Assembly (NCBI GenBank): GCA_963750915.1
Contig: CAVVSF010000008.1
Span: 124,001-188,000 of the forward strand
DNA length: 64,000 nt
Source: DATBJJ01 sp963750915
Lineage (GTDB): Bacteria > Acidobacteriota > Vicinamibacteria > Vicinamibacterales > 2-12-FULL-66-21
Direction of reading: 5' to 3'
Shown here piece by piece: positions 18,313-27,573 of this stretch; position 1 is the first letter of the stretch; each line of letters opens with the position of its first letter. A program made the translations under genes and the position numbers. A model generated the notes under the pieces. The model was not told the origin of the DNA. It ran no database searches and was given only the letters and a program-made list of their open reading frames with translations.

Positions 18313-19341
18313 CTACTTCCCCCTATTCCTCCGGAAGTAGAGCACCTGCCATTCGTGGACGTTGCGGTTGTGCTCGGCGAGCGTCGTCGCGAAGACATGT
18401 GAGCCGTCGTTGCGGCTGACGAAATAGATGTAGGGCACGTCGGCGGGCTGGGCGGCGGCCAGGAGCGAGGCGGCGCCCGGGGCGGCGATCGGGCCCGGCG
18501 GCAGCCCGGCGTAGCGGTAGGTGTTGTAGGGCGAGTCGAACTGCAGGTCGGCGCGCGTGAGGTTGCCGGTGTAGCGGCCGGCGCGCTCGAGGGCGTAGAT
18601 CACCGTTGGATCGCACTGCAATCCCATCCCGATCTTGATGCGATTGGCGTAGACCGCGGCGACGAGCGGCCGTTCGTCGGCCTTGGCGGTCTCCTTCTCG
18701 ACCAGCGACGCGAGCGTCACCAGCTGTCGCACGGTCAGCCCGCGGGCCGAGGCCTGGGCGCGCACTTCTGGCGTCAGGGCTTTCTCGAAGCGCGCCACCA
18801 TCCGCGCCGCGAGCTGCGCTGCCGTCGTCCGCCGCGGCAGCGCGTAGGTGTCGGGGAACAGATAGCCCTCGAGGTCGCGCGCCTGCGGGTCCAGATCCTT
18901 TACCGCCTCGGCGTTTGCGGCCGCGGCCACGAACTCGGCCCGCGCTCCGAAGCCGCGCTCCTCGAAGATCGCCGCCATCTGATTGATGGTCAGGCCCTCG
19001 CGGAACGTCACCGGCTGGAGGAAGACGTCGCCGCGCACGATCTTGTCGACGACCGCCGTCGGCGGCAGCGGCGCATCGAAGCGATACTCCCCCGCCTGCA
19101 GGCGCCGTCCGGCGCCGCGCACCCACACCGCGACGCGAAACGCGGTCGGGTTCGCGACCACGCCGGCCTCGCTCAGCACCCGCGCCATCGCCTGCGGGCT
19201 GCTGCCCGGCGCGATGTCGACGAACGTTTCGCCGCCGCTATACCCCTGATAAGGTCGATGCGCCACCACGTACAGCCAGAACGCGGTGGCCGCCGCCGCC
19301 AGCAGCAGCAGGACCACCAGCCTGAAAACGATGCGTCTCAC
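18313..19341 (-). CDS. mltG: Endolytic murein transglycosylase MltG
   Basis: 342 aa inner-membrane lytic transglycosylase that releases nascent glycan strands. One N-terminal membrane helix (VLLLLAAAATAFWLYVV), a LysM-like domain, then the YceG domain with FPDTYALPRRTTA, catalytic Glu in LASLVEKETAKADERP, and the closing SPYNTYRYAGLPPGPIAAPG. It overlaps ruvX by four bases on the same strand. Confidence 0.96.
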   Translation of the reverse strand: MRRIVFRLVVLLLLAAAATAFWLYVVAHRPYQGYSGGETFVDIAPGSSPQAMARVLSEAGVVANPTAFRVAVWVRGAGRRLQAGEYRFDAPLPPTAVVDKIVRGDVFLQPVTFREGLTINQMAAIFEERGFGARAEFVAAAANAEAVKDLDPQARDLEGYLFPDTYALPRRTTAAQLAARMVARFEKALTPEVRAQASARGLTVRQLVTLASLVEKETAKADERPLVAAVYANRIKIGMGLQCDPTVIYALERAGRYTGNLTRADLQFDSPYNTYRYAGLPPGPIAAPGAASLLAAAQPADVPYIYFVSRNDGSHVFATTLAEHNRNVHEWQVLYFRRNRGK

Positions 19342-19784
19342 AGTACCCAGTCCTCCCGGGGACGTCCGTCGAGATAATCCTGCAAAATGACGGCCGCTGC
19401 CACCGCGTCGAGCAGCGCCTTGCGATCGCGCCAGTCCTTCAGCCGCCGGGCCAGCAGGCTTTCGGCCTCACGGCTGCTCAGGCGCTCGTCCTGGAACGTC
19501 ACCGGTACGGCAATCGCCTTGGCGAGGCCGGCGCCAATCGCCTGCACCGTTGCCGTGACGTCCGTCGGACTGCCATCGAGCCGGCGCGGCAATCCCATGA
19601 CCACGGCCGCCAGCCCGTCATCCTCGTGCGACAGATCCCGGATCATCGATGCGAGTTGGGAAACCACCTGGGAGGGATTGCCCTGGCGCGGTACCACCTT
19701 CCAGGGCCGCGCCAGCATGCCCGTCGCGTCCGACAGCGCCAGGCCGATCCGCCGCTGGCCGTAGTCGATGCCGAGGACGCGCAC
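19338..19784 (-). CDS. ruvX: RuvX/YqgF family putative Holliday junction resolvase / pre-16S rRNA nuclease
   Basis: 148 aa RNase H-like fold nuclease. First acidic residue in GIDYGQRRIGLALSD, then VVMGLPRRLDGSPT, DERLSSREAESLL and the final Asp in LLDAVAAAVILQDYLD. YqgF proteins process the 5' end of 16S rRNA in E. coli. Coupled to mltG, a common arrangement; divergent from the phosphatase gene at 19830. Confidence 0.95.
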   Translation of the reverse strand: MRVLGIDYGQRRIGLALSDATGMLARPWKVVPRQGNPSQVVSQLASMIRDLSHEDDGLAAVVMGLPRRLDGSPTDVTATVQAIGAGLAKAIAVPVTFQDERLSSREAESLLARRLKDWRDRKALLDAVAAAVILQDYLDGRPREDWVL

Positions 19785-19829
19785 GGCGACAGCGTACCGT
19801 ACAACCTGACGCTATAATCTTGAACCTTC

Positions 19830-21913
19830 ATGGGTTCCCTCGACAGGCGACTGCCATGGCTTGCCCTCGCTGCGTGCCTGGCCGGATTCACGCTGGTCGC
19901 CTGCGCTACGCCACCGCCCGACACCGGCCGTCCGAAGCTGCTCATCCTCGGCTTCGACGGCATGGACCCGAAGCTCGTCGCCCGCTGGCTGCGCGAGGGC
20001 CAGCTGCCCAACATCTCGAAGCTCTCGGCCGCCGGCAGCGTGCGGCCGCTCGCGACGACGCACTCGCCCGAGTCCCCGACCGCGTGGGCGTCGTTTGCGA
20101 CCGGGGTGAACCCCGGGAAGCACAACATCTACGACTTCCTCGTCCGCGACACCGCGACCTACCTGCCCGATCTCGGCATGGTCCGCCGCGAGCCGCCGAA
20201 ATTCCTGTTCGACTACATTCCCCTCGCCAGGCCGAAGCTGTTCTCGATTCGCGGCGGCACGTCCTTCTGGGTCACGGCCGGGAAGGCCGGCGTCCGGTCG
20301 AGCATCCTCACTGTGCCGGTGACGTTCCCGCCCGAGGAAGTCCCCAACGGCGAGTTGCTCTCCGGGTTGCCGCTGCCCGACATCCGCGGCACGATGGGTA
20401 CCTTCTATTACTTCGCCACCGACCTCAGTCGCTACGAGGAAGGCAACACCGAGTTCGGCGGCATCCTCAAGCGGCTGGTGTTCGAGCAGGATGTCGCCCG
20501 CACCGACGTCGATCGGACCGCCCAACCCGGTGATTCGGCAGCAGGTGCAGCTGATTCGCGCCAAGGGTCCGACGCTTGAGCGACGCCGATCGCACGCGCG
20601 TCGCCGAGCTGCAGGCGCAGGAAGACGTCCGGCTGCCGATGACGATTACGTGGCATCGCGCGGCGCGGACGGCGACGGTGGAGATCGCCGGCGAGTCGAT
20701 CCTGCTCGAGCCGGGACGCGTCAGCCGCTGGGTCGATCTCGAGTTCCGCGTCAACTTTCTCGTCCGGCTCCAGGGCATGGCGCAGCTGCTGCTGATGGAT
20801 GCCGGTTCCGAGCTGAAGCTCTACATGTCGCCGGTGAACTGGAAGCCGGACTCGCCGCCGCTGCCGATGTCGGCGCCGGCGTCGTTCGCCGGCGACCTCT
20901 TCGATCGGCTGGGCCACTACCGCACGCTTGGCTGGGCCGAGGCGACGTGGCCGCTGAACGAGGGCCGCATGGACGAACAGACGTTCATGGACGACCTCTA
21001 CAAGGCGTTCGACGACCGCGCCCAGGTCATCCTCAGCCGCATCGATGCCGGCAACTGGGATCTGCTGGTCGGGGTCATCGAATCGACCGACCGCGTCCAG
21101 CACATGATGTGGCGCCTCTTCGATCCGGCCCACCCCATGTACGACGCCGCACTCGCGGCGCGGTTTGGCGATTCGATCCTGCGCGTCTACCGACGCGCCG
21201 ATCAGTTCGTCGGCGAAGTCATGGAGCGCGTCGATCCGAACACGCGAATCATCATCGTCTCCGACCACGGTTTTCACTCCTGGCGGAAGGCCGTCAACCT
21301 CAACACCTGGCTGGTGCAGGAGGGCTACCTCGCGCTGCAGACGCAGGGCGTGCCGCAGCCGGGCGAGAAGAAGCTCGACGATCTCTTCGGCGGCGGCGAG
21401 TTCTGGGAGAACGTCGACTGGTCGCGCACCCGCGCCTACGCGATGGGCCTCGGCCAGATCTACTTCAACCTGCGCGGCCGCGAGGGCCGCGGCATCGTCA
21501 GCCCCGGCGCCGAGGCGGCGCAGCTCGCCGACGAGCTCGCCGCCAGGCTGCTGACGATGACGGACCCCGACGACGGCGTGAAGATCGTCCGCGCGGTCTA
21601 CAAGCGCGACGACATCTACAAGGGGGAGTTCCTGCACAACGCCGCCGAGCTCCAGGTCGGAATGGAGGACGGCTACCGCGTCTCGTGGCAGACGACGCTC
21701 GGCGGATCGCCGCAGGGCATCGTCTATCCGAACATGAAGAAGTGGAGCGGGGACCACGGCGGGTTCGATGTCGCGACGACCGCCGGCGTGATCATCTCGA
21801 ACGTCCCGGTCGACGCACAGTCCCCCTCGATCATGGACATCGCGCCGACCGTATTGAAGTATTTTGGGCTGCCGGTTCCAAACGATCTCGATGGCAAACC
21901 GCTTTACAAGTGA
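19830..21913 (+). CDS. Alkaline-phosphatase-superfamily (type I phosphodiesterase) lipoprotein, frame-disrupted
   Basis: One gene read in three frames. The N-terminal part (19830-~20510) has a lipoprotein-like signal ending at VACATPP, the metal Asp in LGFDGMDP and nucleophile Thr in ESPTAWASFATG. The C-terminal part (~20577-21913) has STDRVQHMMW, SDHGFHSW and SGDHGGFD metal ligands. An extra base near 20511 and another near 20576 separate them; removing both restores GPPNPVIRQQV and a single protein of about 693 aa. The apparent TTG start at 20576 is then an artefact. Neither half could be active alone. Substrate unknown; it heads the envelope cluster with the EnvC-like and S41 genes. Confidence 0.8.
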
Positions 21914-21932
21914 GCGTCCGGCGCGACGCCGG

Positions 21933-23063
21933 ATGAGCGCGCTGCGCCTGGCGGCGATCTGCCTGCTGACGACGGCCGTCGTGTCGGTCGGCGGCCAGAC
22001 GCCCGGGCGGCGCACGCAGACGCCGGCCGAGCGCGCCGCCGAACGCATCAAGCAGCTGCAGCGCCAGACCGAGGCGCTCATCGCCGAAGAGAGCCAGCTG
22101 CTCGTCGAGCTGCGGAAGCTCGAGCTCGAACGGCAGATCAAGGTCGAGGAAGTGACCGCGATCGAGCGCCAGCGCGGCGAGACCGCGCGCCAGCTCGAAG
22201 ATGCGCAGGCGCGGACCAACGCGCTGCAGCTGATCGCGGAGGCCGACCGGCCCGACGTCGAGTCGAGGCTGGTGCAGGTCTACAAGCTGGGACGCGCCGG
22301 CTACTGGCGCCTGCTGCTCGACGTCGACGACATGCGATCGCTCGGCCACGTCTACCGCACCGTCGCGGCCATGACCCAGATCGATCGCGAGCGCATCCAG
22401 GGCTATCAGCGCACGCTCGACGCGCTGGCGAAGGAGCAGGCGACGCTCGAGGCGCGGTCGAAGGAGCTGGTCGGCCTCGAAGCCCAGGCGACGAAGGCGC
22501 GGACCGCGCTCGACCGGGCGGTCCGGAGCCGCGAAGAGCTCGTCGCCTCGATCGACCGGCGCCGCGATCTGCACGCGCAGTGGACGAGCGAGCTCGAAGC
22601 GGCGCAGAACCGCCTGCAGACGTCAATCGCCCAGCTCGACGACACGTCGCTGCCCTTCCGCCCATTCCAGGGTGCGCTGCCCTGGCCGGCGCGCGGCCCG
22701 ATCAGCTCGCGCTTCGGCCGGCAGCCGAGCAGCCGCTTCGGCACCGCCATCCACCGCAATGGCATCGAGATCGCCATAGCCGAGGGCCAGCCCGTCCGCA
22801 CGGTGCACGAGGGGGTGGTCGCGTTCGCCGACCAGTTCACCGGCTACGGCAACCTCGTGATCGTCGAACATGGAGACGGCGCGTTCTCGCTCTACGGCCA
22901 CCTGAGCGCGATCCAGGTCCAGAAAGGGGCGAAGCTGGAGCCGTTGTCGGTCGTGGGACGAACGGGCCGCAACCCCAACGGAACGCCCAGCTTGTACTTC
23001 GAGCTGCGCGTCGACGCCAAGCCGGTCGATCCCTTACAATGGCTGCAGAAGGGAACTCCATGA
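21933..23063 (+). CDS. EnvC-like murein hydrolase activator (degenerate M23/LytM domain)
   Basis: 376 aa from ATG 21933; an earlier in-frame ATG (21891) would overlap the upstream gene. Signal-like N-terminus, long coiled coil (residues about 30-240, Glu/Arg/Leu/Gln-rich), then a LytM domain (about 260-375). The first motif reads HRNGIE (Asp of HxxxD replaced by Glu), and the HxH motif is replaced by SLYFELR, as in E. coli EnvC, which is not a peptidase but activates amidases. GNLVIVEHGDGAFSLYGHL is conserved. It overlaps the S41 gene by ATGA. Confidence 0.88.
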   Translation: MSALRLAAICLLTTAVVSVGGQTPGRRTQTPAERAAERIKQLQRQTEALIAEESQLLVELRKLELERQIKVEEVTAIERQRGETARQLEDAQARTNALQLIAEADRPDVESRLVQVYKLGRAGYWRLLLDVDDMRSLGHVYRTVAAMTQIDRERIQGYQRTLDALAKEQATLEARSKELVGLEAQATKARTALDRAVRSREELVASIDRRRDLHAQWTSELEAAQNRLQTSIAQLDDTSLPFRPFQGALPWPARGPISSRFGRQPSSRFGTAIHRNGIEIAIAEGQPVRTVHEGVVAFADQFTGYGNLVIVEHGDGAFSLYGHLSAIQVQKGAKLEPLSVVGRTGRNPNGTPSLYFELRVDAKPVDPLQWLQKGTP

Positions 23064-24242
23064 ATTTCAAGACCCGTGTGTCCGTGCTGCTCGTGTCGAC
23101 GCCGGTGCTCGCCTTCGTCATCGTCGGCGGCCTGATGGGCAACACGTCCGTCGCCGGGGGCCAGCCGCAGTCGCCATATCCGCAGCTCGGGGTCTTCCAG
23201 GACGTCGTCAGCCTGGTGATGAACAACTACGTCGGCGAGGTTGAAGTCGACAAGGTGATGGACGGCGCCATGCGCGGTCTCGCCGACGGTCTCGACCCCG
23301 ACAGCGCCTTCCTCAATCCCGATCAGGTCCGGGCGGTCGAAGCCGGCGATGTCCTGGGCGACGGCGACGTCGGCCTCGAGATGACCCGCCGCTACTACCT
23401 CCACGTCATCGCCGCGCGCGACGGATCGCCGGCGCGCAAGGCGGGGCTGCAGACGGCGGACACGATCCGCGCCATCGACGGCAAGCCGACCCGCGACATG
23501 TCGGTCTTCGAAGGCTCGCGGCTGCTGCGCGGCAAGCCCGGCACGACGGTCAAGCTGACTATCATCCGCGGCAACGCCGCCGACCCGCACGAGGTCTCGC
23601 TCGTGCGCGAGAAGAACACCGCGCCCTTCGCCACCAGCAAGCTGATGGGATCGACGGGCTACCTGCGGATCGTGTCCTTCCGCAACGGCGTCGTCGACGA
23701 AATCAAGAAACAGGCGGCCGACCTGACGAAGGGCGGAGCGAAGACGCTCATCGTCGACGTCCGGCGGGCGGCCGAAGGTCCGTTCGAGAACGGCATCGCC
23801 GCGGCGCGGCTGTTCGTGAAGTCCGGGACGCTGGCCGTCAAGGCCGGCCGCGGCAAGCCCGAGCCGCGCGAGACCGATCGCGGCGCGTCAGGGCGACGGC
23901 GCGATCGATCTGCCGGTCCTGCTGCTGATGACGACCGGCACGTCAGGCCCGGCCGAACTCTTCACCGCGGCGCTGAACGACAACAGCCGCGCCGAACTGA
24001 TCGGCGAGCGCACGCTCGGGCGCGCCGGCATCCAGAAACTCGTCAAGCTGCCGGAGGGCCGCGGCCTCTGGCTCACCTACTCGCGCTACCTCACGCCCAA
24101 GGGCAACCCGATCCAGGGACGCGGCCTCGAGCCGCACGTCGTCGTCGACGAGCCGGAAGTCGAATTCGGAGCGCCCGCTCCGGAGAAGGATCTGATCCTC
24201 GACGCCGCGCTCGAGCGCGTGAAGAGCAAAATCGCGGCCTAA
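23060..24242 (+). CDS. S41 family C-terminal processing peptidase-like protein, frame-disrupted
   Basis: CtpA-type periplasmic protease with signal sequence (VLLVSTPVLAFVIVGG), an N-terminal helical segment (VMDGAMRGLADGLDPDSAF), PDZ domain (residues about 105-185, GSPARKAGLQTADTIRAIDG) and S41 core. One extra base near 23880 shifts the frame; removing it joins the core to LPVLLLMTTGTSGPAELF and gives 393 aa. The nucleophile Ser in GTSGPAE is present, but the usual catalytic Lys of GKG is Arg in TLGRAGIQ, so activity is doubtful. Third gene of the phosphatase-EnvC-S41 set. Confidence 0.82.
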
Positions 24243-24246
24243 ACTA

Positions 24247-24275
24247 TTGACACTCGCAGGTCGGCGGCGTATAAC
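24247..24275 (+). promoter_or_regulatory. Sigma-70-type promoter of the HU gene
   Basis: Consensus -35 TTGACA at 24247-24252, 17-base spacer, -10 TATAAC at 24270-24275. It begins four bases after the S41 stop codon, so HU is its own transcription unit with a leader of about 90 bases. Confidence 0.85.
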
Positions 24276-24322
24276 CGCTCGATCACTTTTGCGAGCTCGT
24301 GCGCACCGATCTGCGTTTTTCC

Positions 24323-24352
24323 AGTTCGATCGCGTACGCTCGCGACCGAACT
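24323..24352 (+). promoter_or_regulatory. Stem-loop in the HU leader
   Basis: AGTTCGATCGCG and CGCGACCGAACT pair over 11 of 12 positions with a six-base loop. About six bases on, the ribosome binding site lies inside the self-complementary CCTCCGGAGG. Both suggest translational control of HU; inference. Confidence 0.5.
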
Positions 24353-24372
24353 CATCTCCTCCGGAGGCGTGC

Positions 24373-24645
24373 ATGAACAAGCAGGATCTGATCGCGAAGA
24401 TCGCGGAAGACACAGGCATCACCAAGAGCAGCGCGGCGGCGGCCGTCGATTCGTTCTTCCAAGGCATCACCAAGTCCCTCAAGAAGGGGCAGCCCATCAC
24501 CTTCGTCGGCTTCGGGACGTTCAAGACGGCGCAGCGCAAGGCGCGCACCGCTCGCAACCCGCAGACCGGCGCGGCGATCAAGATCCCGAAGCGGCGCGTC
24601 GTCCGTTTCACGGCTGGCAAGGCGCTGAAGACGGCTGTCAACTAG
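24373..24645 (+). CDS. HU family DNA-binding protein
   Basis: 90 aa histone-like protein that bends DNA as a dimer. It starts MNKQDLIAKIAEDTGITKSS and has the full HU core: GFGTFKTAQRKARTARNPQT with the DNA-inserting Pro of the RNPQTG arm, then IKIPKRRVVRFTAGKALK. The ATG at 24373 follows GGAGG by six bases; the longer upstream reading contains the promoter. A strong terminator follows. Confidence 0.97.
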   Translation: MNKQDLIAKIAEDTGITKSSAAAAVDSFFQGITKSLKKGQPITFVGFGTFKTAQRKARTARNPQTGAAIKIPKRRVVRFTAGKALKTAVN

Positions 24646-24694
24646 GGCGAATCTCCCCTCCGCACGCCTTCAAGAGAATCCTGCAGGACCGGCG

Positions 24695-24727
24695 AAAGGG
24701 ACGCCTTGTCCCTTTTGCCCCTTTTTT
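24695..24727 (+). terminator. Rho-independent terminator after the HU gene
   Basis: AAAGGGAC-GCCTT-GTCCCTTT is a perfect 8-bp stem, followed by GCCCC and a run of six T. It closes the HU transcript ahead of tRNA-Val. Confidence 0.88.
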
Positions 24728-24769
24728 GCTAAACTTACCCTTCCGGTAAGGCCAGTGTTTTCAAGACAT

Positions 24770-24846
24770 AGGCGCGTAGCTCAGTTGGTTAGAGCGCCTG
24801 CTTGACACGCAGGAGGTCGGCAGTTCGAGTCTGCCCGTGCCTACCA
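24770..24846 (+). tRNA. tRNA-Val (anticodon GAC)
   Basis: Full cloverleaf by hand folding: acceptor AGGCGCG/CGTGCCT (one G-U), D-arm GCTC..GAGC, anticodon stem CCTGC/GCAGG with loop TTGACAC giving anticodon GAC, variable loop AGGTC, T-arm GGCAG-TTCGAGT-CTGCC, discriminator A and an encoded CCA at 24844-24846. It reads valine GUC/GUU codons and lies just upstream of thrS on the same strand. Confidence 0.97.
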
Positions 24847-24847
24847 G

Positions 24848-24905
24848 CCTTCGCTCGCCCCGAAACTGTGTGTGGGCGAGCAGGGATTGGCGGGCCATGC
24901 GAAGG
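24848..24905 (+). promoter_or_regulatory. Structured leader between tRNA-Val and thrS
   Basis: GCTCGCCC (24853-24860) pairs perfectly with GGGCGAGC (24874-24881). The overlapping CCTTCGC (24848-24854) can instead pair with GCGAAGG (24899-24905), giving two partly exclusive folds. It could be a tRNA 3' trailer terminator or a thrS leader element; no T-box motif was seen. Confidence 0.35.
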
Positions 24906-24969
24906 TTGTTGGACCGCTCTTGTCGAAAGCACGCCACAGGAACGAAATCCCCTTACCTGACAGTCTGAT

Positions 24970-26946
24970 ATGTCCGAGATTTCCGTCACGCTGCCTGACG
25001 GCACGAGCCGTCGCGTCTCCGCCGGGAGCACCCCGGGAGACGTTGCGGCCGCGATCTCGGCAGGCCTGGCCAGGGCAGCCCTGGCCGCCGAGGTCGACGG
25101 GCAGCTCGTCGACCTGAGCTACCCGCTGACGCGGGACGTCAGCCTCCGCCTGGTCACGGACCGGAGCCCGGATGCCCTCCCGCTTTATCGGCACAGCACC
25201 GCGCACCTGATGGCGGCGGCGGTGACGCAGCTGTTCCCGGGCGCCCAGTGCGGCATCGGGCCGGCGATCGAGGACGGCTTCTACTACGACTTCATCGTCG
25301 ACCGCGCGTTCGTGCCCGAGGACCTCGAAGCGATCGAGAAGCGGATGAAGGAGCTGGCGGCGCAGGACCTTGTCTACGAACGGCAGATGTGGCCGCGCGA
25401 CGAGGCACTGAAGTTCTTCGCCGCCCGTCGGGAGCCGCTCAAGGTCCAGCTGATCGAAGAAAAGACGGCCGGGCAGCCCGAGGTGTCCGTCTACACGATC
25501 AAGGATCGCGACACCTTCGTCGATTTCTGCGTCGGACCGCACGTCCCCTCGACCGGCCGGCTGAAGGCCTTCAAGCTGCTGAGCACGTCGAACGCCTATT
25601 GGAAGGGCGACGCCCGCAACCAGCCGATGCAGCGGGTTTACGGCACCGCTTTCCTGAGCGAGGCTGATCTGAAGGCGCACCTGGCGCGCATCGAAGAGGC
25701 GAAGAAACGGGACCATCGCAAGGTCGGCAAGGACGTCGGCCTCTTCATGTTCCACAAGTGGGCGCCAGGCGCGACGTTCTGGCTCGCCAAGGGCACGGTG
25801 CTGTGGAACACGCTCGCCGACTACATGCGCGGCGTGCTGATTCCAGCCGGGTACGTCGAGGTCAAGGCGCCGATCATCTTCAACAAGGCGCTGTGGGAAA
25901 CGTCGGGCCACTGGCAGCACTACCGCGAGAACATGTTCCTCGTCGAGAGCGAGGGGGAGCAGATGGGGCTCAAGGCGATGAACTGCCCGGGCCACTTCCT
26001 GATGTTCGGCAGCGAAGTGCGCAGCTACCGCGACCTGCCGATCAGGTTCCACGAGCAGACGCCGCTGCACCGCAACGAGGCCTCGGGCGTGCTCTCGGGA
26101 TTGACCCGCGTCCGCCAGTTCAGCCAGGACGACGGCCACTGCTTCGTCATGGAGTCGCAGATCGGCGACGAGGTCGAGCACGTGCTGCGGCTGGTCCAGC
26201 GCGTCTACGGCGATTTCGGCCTGACCCCGGAGATGAAGCTGTCGACGCGCCCCGCCGAGTTCATGGGGAAGATCGAGCAGTGGGATCACGCCGAGCGCGA
26301 GCTGCGGCGGGCGCTCGACGCGGTCGGCCAGCCCTACGTCGTCAACGAGGGCGACGGCGCGTTCTACGGGCCGAAGATCGACTTCGATGTCGTCGACGCG
26401 ATCGGCCGCAAGTGGCAGTGCGCGACCATCCAGCTCGACTACCAGATGCCGGAGCGGTTCGACCTGAAATACGTGGGCGCGGACAACGCCGAACATCGGC
26501 CGGTGGTCATCCACCGCGCGATTTACGGCAGCTTCGAACGCTTCATCGCCCTGCTGATCGAGCACTACGCCGGGGCGTTCCCGCTGTGGCTGGCGCCGGT
26601 GCAGGTGGCGGTGCTGCCGATCGCGGACCGGCACGCCGAGTACGCCCGGAGCGTCCGGGACCGCCTCGCCGCGGCCGGCCTGCGCGCGACGCTCGACGAG
26701 CGCCAGGAGAAGATAAACTATAAGATTCGGGAAGCTCAGGTGCAGAAGATCCCCTATATGCTGGTGGCTGGCGATCGCGAGGCCGCCGAGGGGACGATCG
26801 CTGTCCGCAGCCGGAGCGGCGGCGATCAGGGCGCCACGGCAGTGAACTCGTTCATCGAGGCGGCGCTGCTGGAGATTCGCAACAAGGGCGTGCTCGAAAC
26901 AGCGGCGGCGAAAGTAATGGCTGGCAGCGGCAACGCTGCCCGCTAA
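24970..26946 (+). CDS. thrS: Threonine--tRNA ligase
   Basis: 658 aa class II synthetase. Order: TGS domain (residues 1-65, ITVLPDG-like VTLPDGTSRRV), editing domain with HSTAHLMAAAV and the zinc-site-like DFCVGPHVPSTG, catalytic core with KAMNCPGHFLMF (zinc Cys), motif 2 FHEQTPLHRNEASG and HRAIYGSFERFIALLIEH, then the anticodon-binding domain (from about 555). ATG 24970 gives the usual start MSEISVTLPDG. It precedes infC-rpmI-rplT-pheST, the classic arrangement. Confidence 0.97.
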   Translation: MSEISVTLPDGTSRRVSAGSTPGDVAAAISAGLARAALAAEVDGQLVDLSYPLTRDVSLRLVTDRSPDALPLYRHSTAHLMAAAVTQLFPGAQCGIGPAIEDGFYYDFIVDRAFVPEDLEAIEKRMKELAAQDLVYERQMWPRDEALKFFAARREPLKVQLIEEKTAGQPEVSVYTIKDRDTFVDFCVGPHVPSTGRLKAFKLLSTSNAYWKGDARNQPMQRVYGTAFLSEADLKAHLARIEEAKKRDHRKVGKDVGLFMFHKWAPGATFWLAKGTVLWNTLADYMRGVLIPAGYVEVKAPIIFNKALWETSGHWQHYRENMFLVESEGEQMGLKAMNCPGHFLMFGSEVRSYRDLPIRFHEQTPLHRNEASGVLSGLTRVRQFSQDDGHCFVMESQIGDEVEHVLRLVQRVYGDFGLTPEMKLSTRPAEFMGKIEQWDHAERELRRALDAVGQPYVVNEGDGAFYGPKIDFDVVDAIGRKWQCATIQLDYQMPERFDLKYVGADNAEHRPVVIHRAIYGSFERFIALLIEHYAGAFPLWLAPVQVAVLPIADRHAEYARSVRDRLAAAGLRATLDERQEKINYKIREAQVQKIPYMLVAGDREAAEGTIAVRSRSGGDQGATAVNSFIEAALLEIRNKGVLETAAAKVMAGSGNAAR

Positions 26947-26948
26947 CC

Positions 26949-26954
26949 AGGAGG
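26949..26954 (+). promoter_or_regulatory. Shine-Dalgarno AGGAGG that fixes a non-canonical AUC start of infC
   Basis: A perfect AGGAGG lies five bases before ATC at 26960, with no ATG, GTG or TTG at a usable distance. IF3 genes are known for AUU/AUC-type starts used in autoregulation. Confidence 0.75.
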
Positions 26955-26959
26955 TTCGT

Positions 26960-27544
26960 ATCGCATTCGAACGAGGCCCGCGTCGGGACGACCGCACCCG
27001 GGTAAACGAACGCATCAGAGTTCGAGAAGTGCGCGTCATCGACGACACCGGCGCGCAGCTCGGGATCATGGCGCCGCAGCAGGCGCTGACCATCGCCCGG
27101 CAGAAGGGGCTCGATCTGGTCGAGATCGCCGCCACTGCCGTGCCGCCGGTCTGTCGCATCATGGACTTCGGGCGCTATCAGTACCAGGAGCAGAAGCGCG
27201 CCCGGCAGGCCAAGAAGCACCAGAAGATCATCGAGGTCAAGGAGATCAAGTTCCGCCCGAAGGTGGACGAGCACGACTACCAGTTCAAGAAGAAGCACAT
27301 CGAGCGCTTCCTCGCCGAGGGCGACAAGGTGAAGGCGACGATCTTCTTCCGCGGGCGCGAGATGGCGCATCCCGAGATCGGGCGGCGCATCCTGGAGCGG
27401 CTGATCGAGGATCTTGGCGAGGTCGCAATCGCCGAGACCATGCCGCGGCAGGAAGGCAACCAGATGCACACGATTCTGGCGCAGCGGGCCGGCGCCAAGC
27501 GGCCGGCGCCGAAGCGTGAAGCAGCAGAGAAGGCTCCCGAGTAA
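26960..27544 (+). CDS. infC: Translation initiation factor IF-3, probable AUC start
   Basis: 194 aa if started at ATC 26960. IF3 homology (DDRTRVNERIRVREVRVIDD) begins well upstream of the first conventional start (GTG 27029), which would delete the start of the N-domain. The full protein shows the N-domain (LGIMAPQQALTIARQKGLDL), linker Lys-rich helix and C-domain (KEIKFRPKVDEHDYQFK, FFRGREMAHPEIG). In E. coli infC uses AUU, and IF3 represses its own synthesis by rejecting that codon; the same logic probably applies here. It lies 13 bases after thrS. Confidence 0.93.
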   Translation: MAFERGPRRDDRTRVNERIRVREVRVIDDTGAQLGIMAPQQALTIARQKGLDLVEIAATAVPPVCRIMDFGRYQYQEQKRARQAKKHQKIIEVKEIKFRPKVDEHDYQFKKKHIERFLAEGDKVKATIFFRGREMAHPEIGRRILERLIEDLGEVAIAETMPRQEGNQMHTILAQRAGAKRPAPKREAAEKAPE

Positions 27545-27573
27545 GCGTACGAGCGTAGAGAGACAATGCAGCC

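Noticed and set aside
20576..21913. A separate phosphatase-like gene starting with TTG at 20576
   Set aside because: It lacks the N-terminal nucleophile and metal Asp, and removing one extra T joins it to the upstream frame; it is the second part of one gene.
24841..24969. T-box riboswitch before thrS
   Set aside because: No T-box core (AGGGTGGNACCGCG-like) or terminator/antiterminator pair is present.
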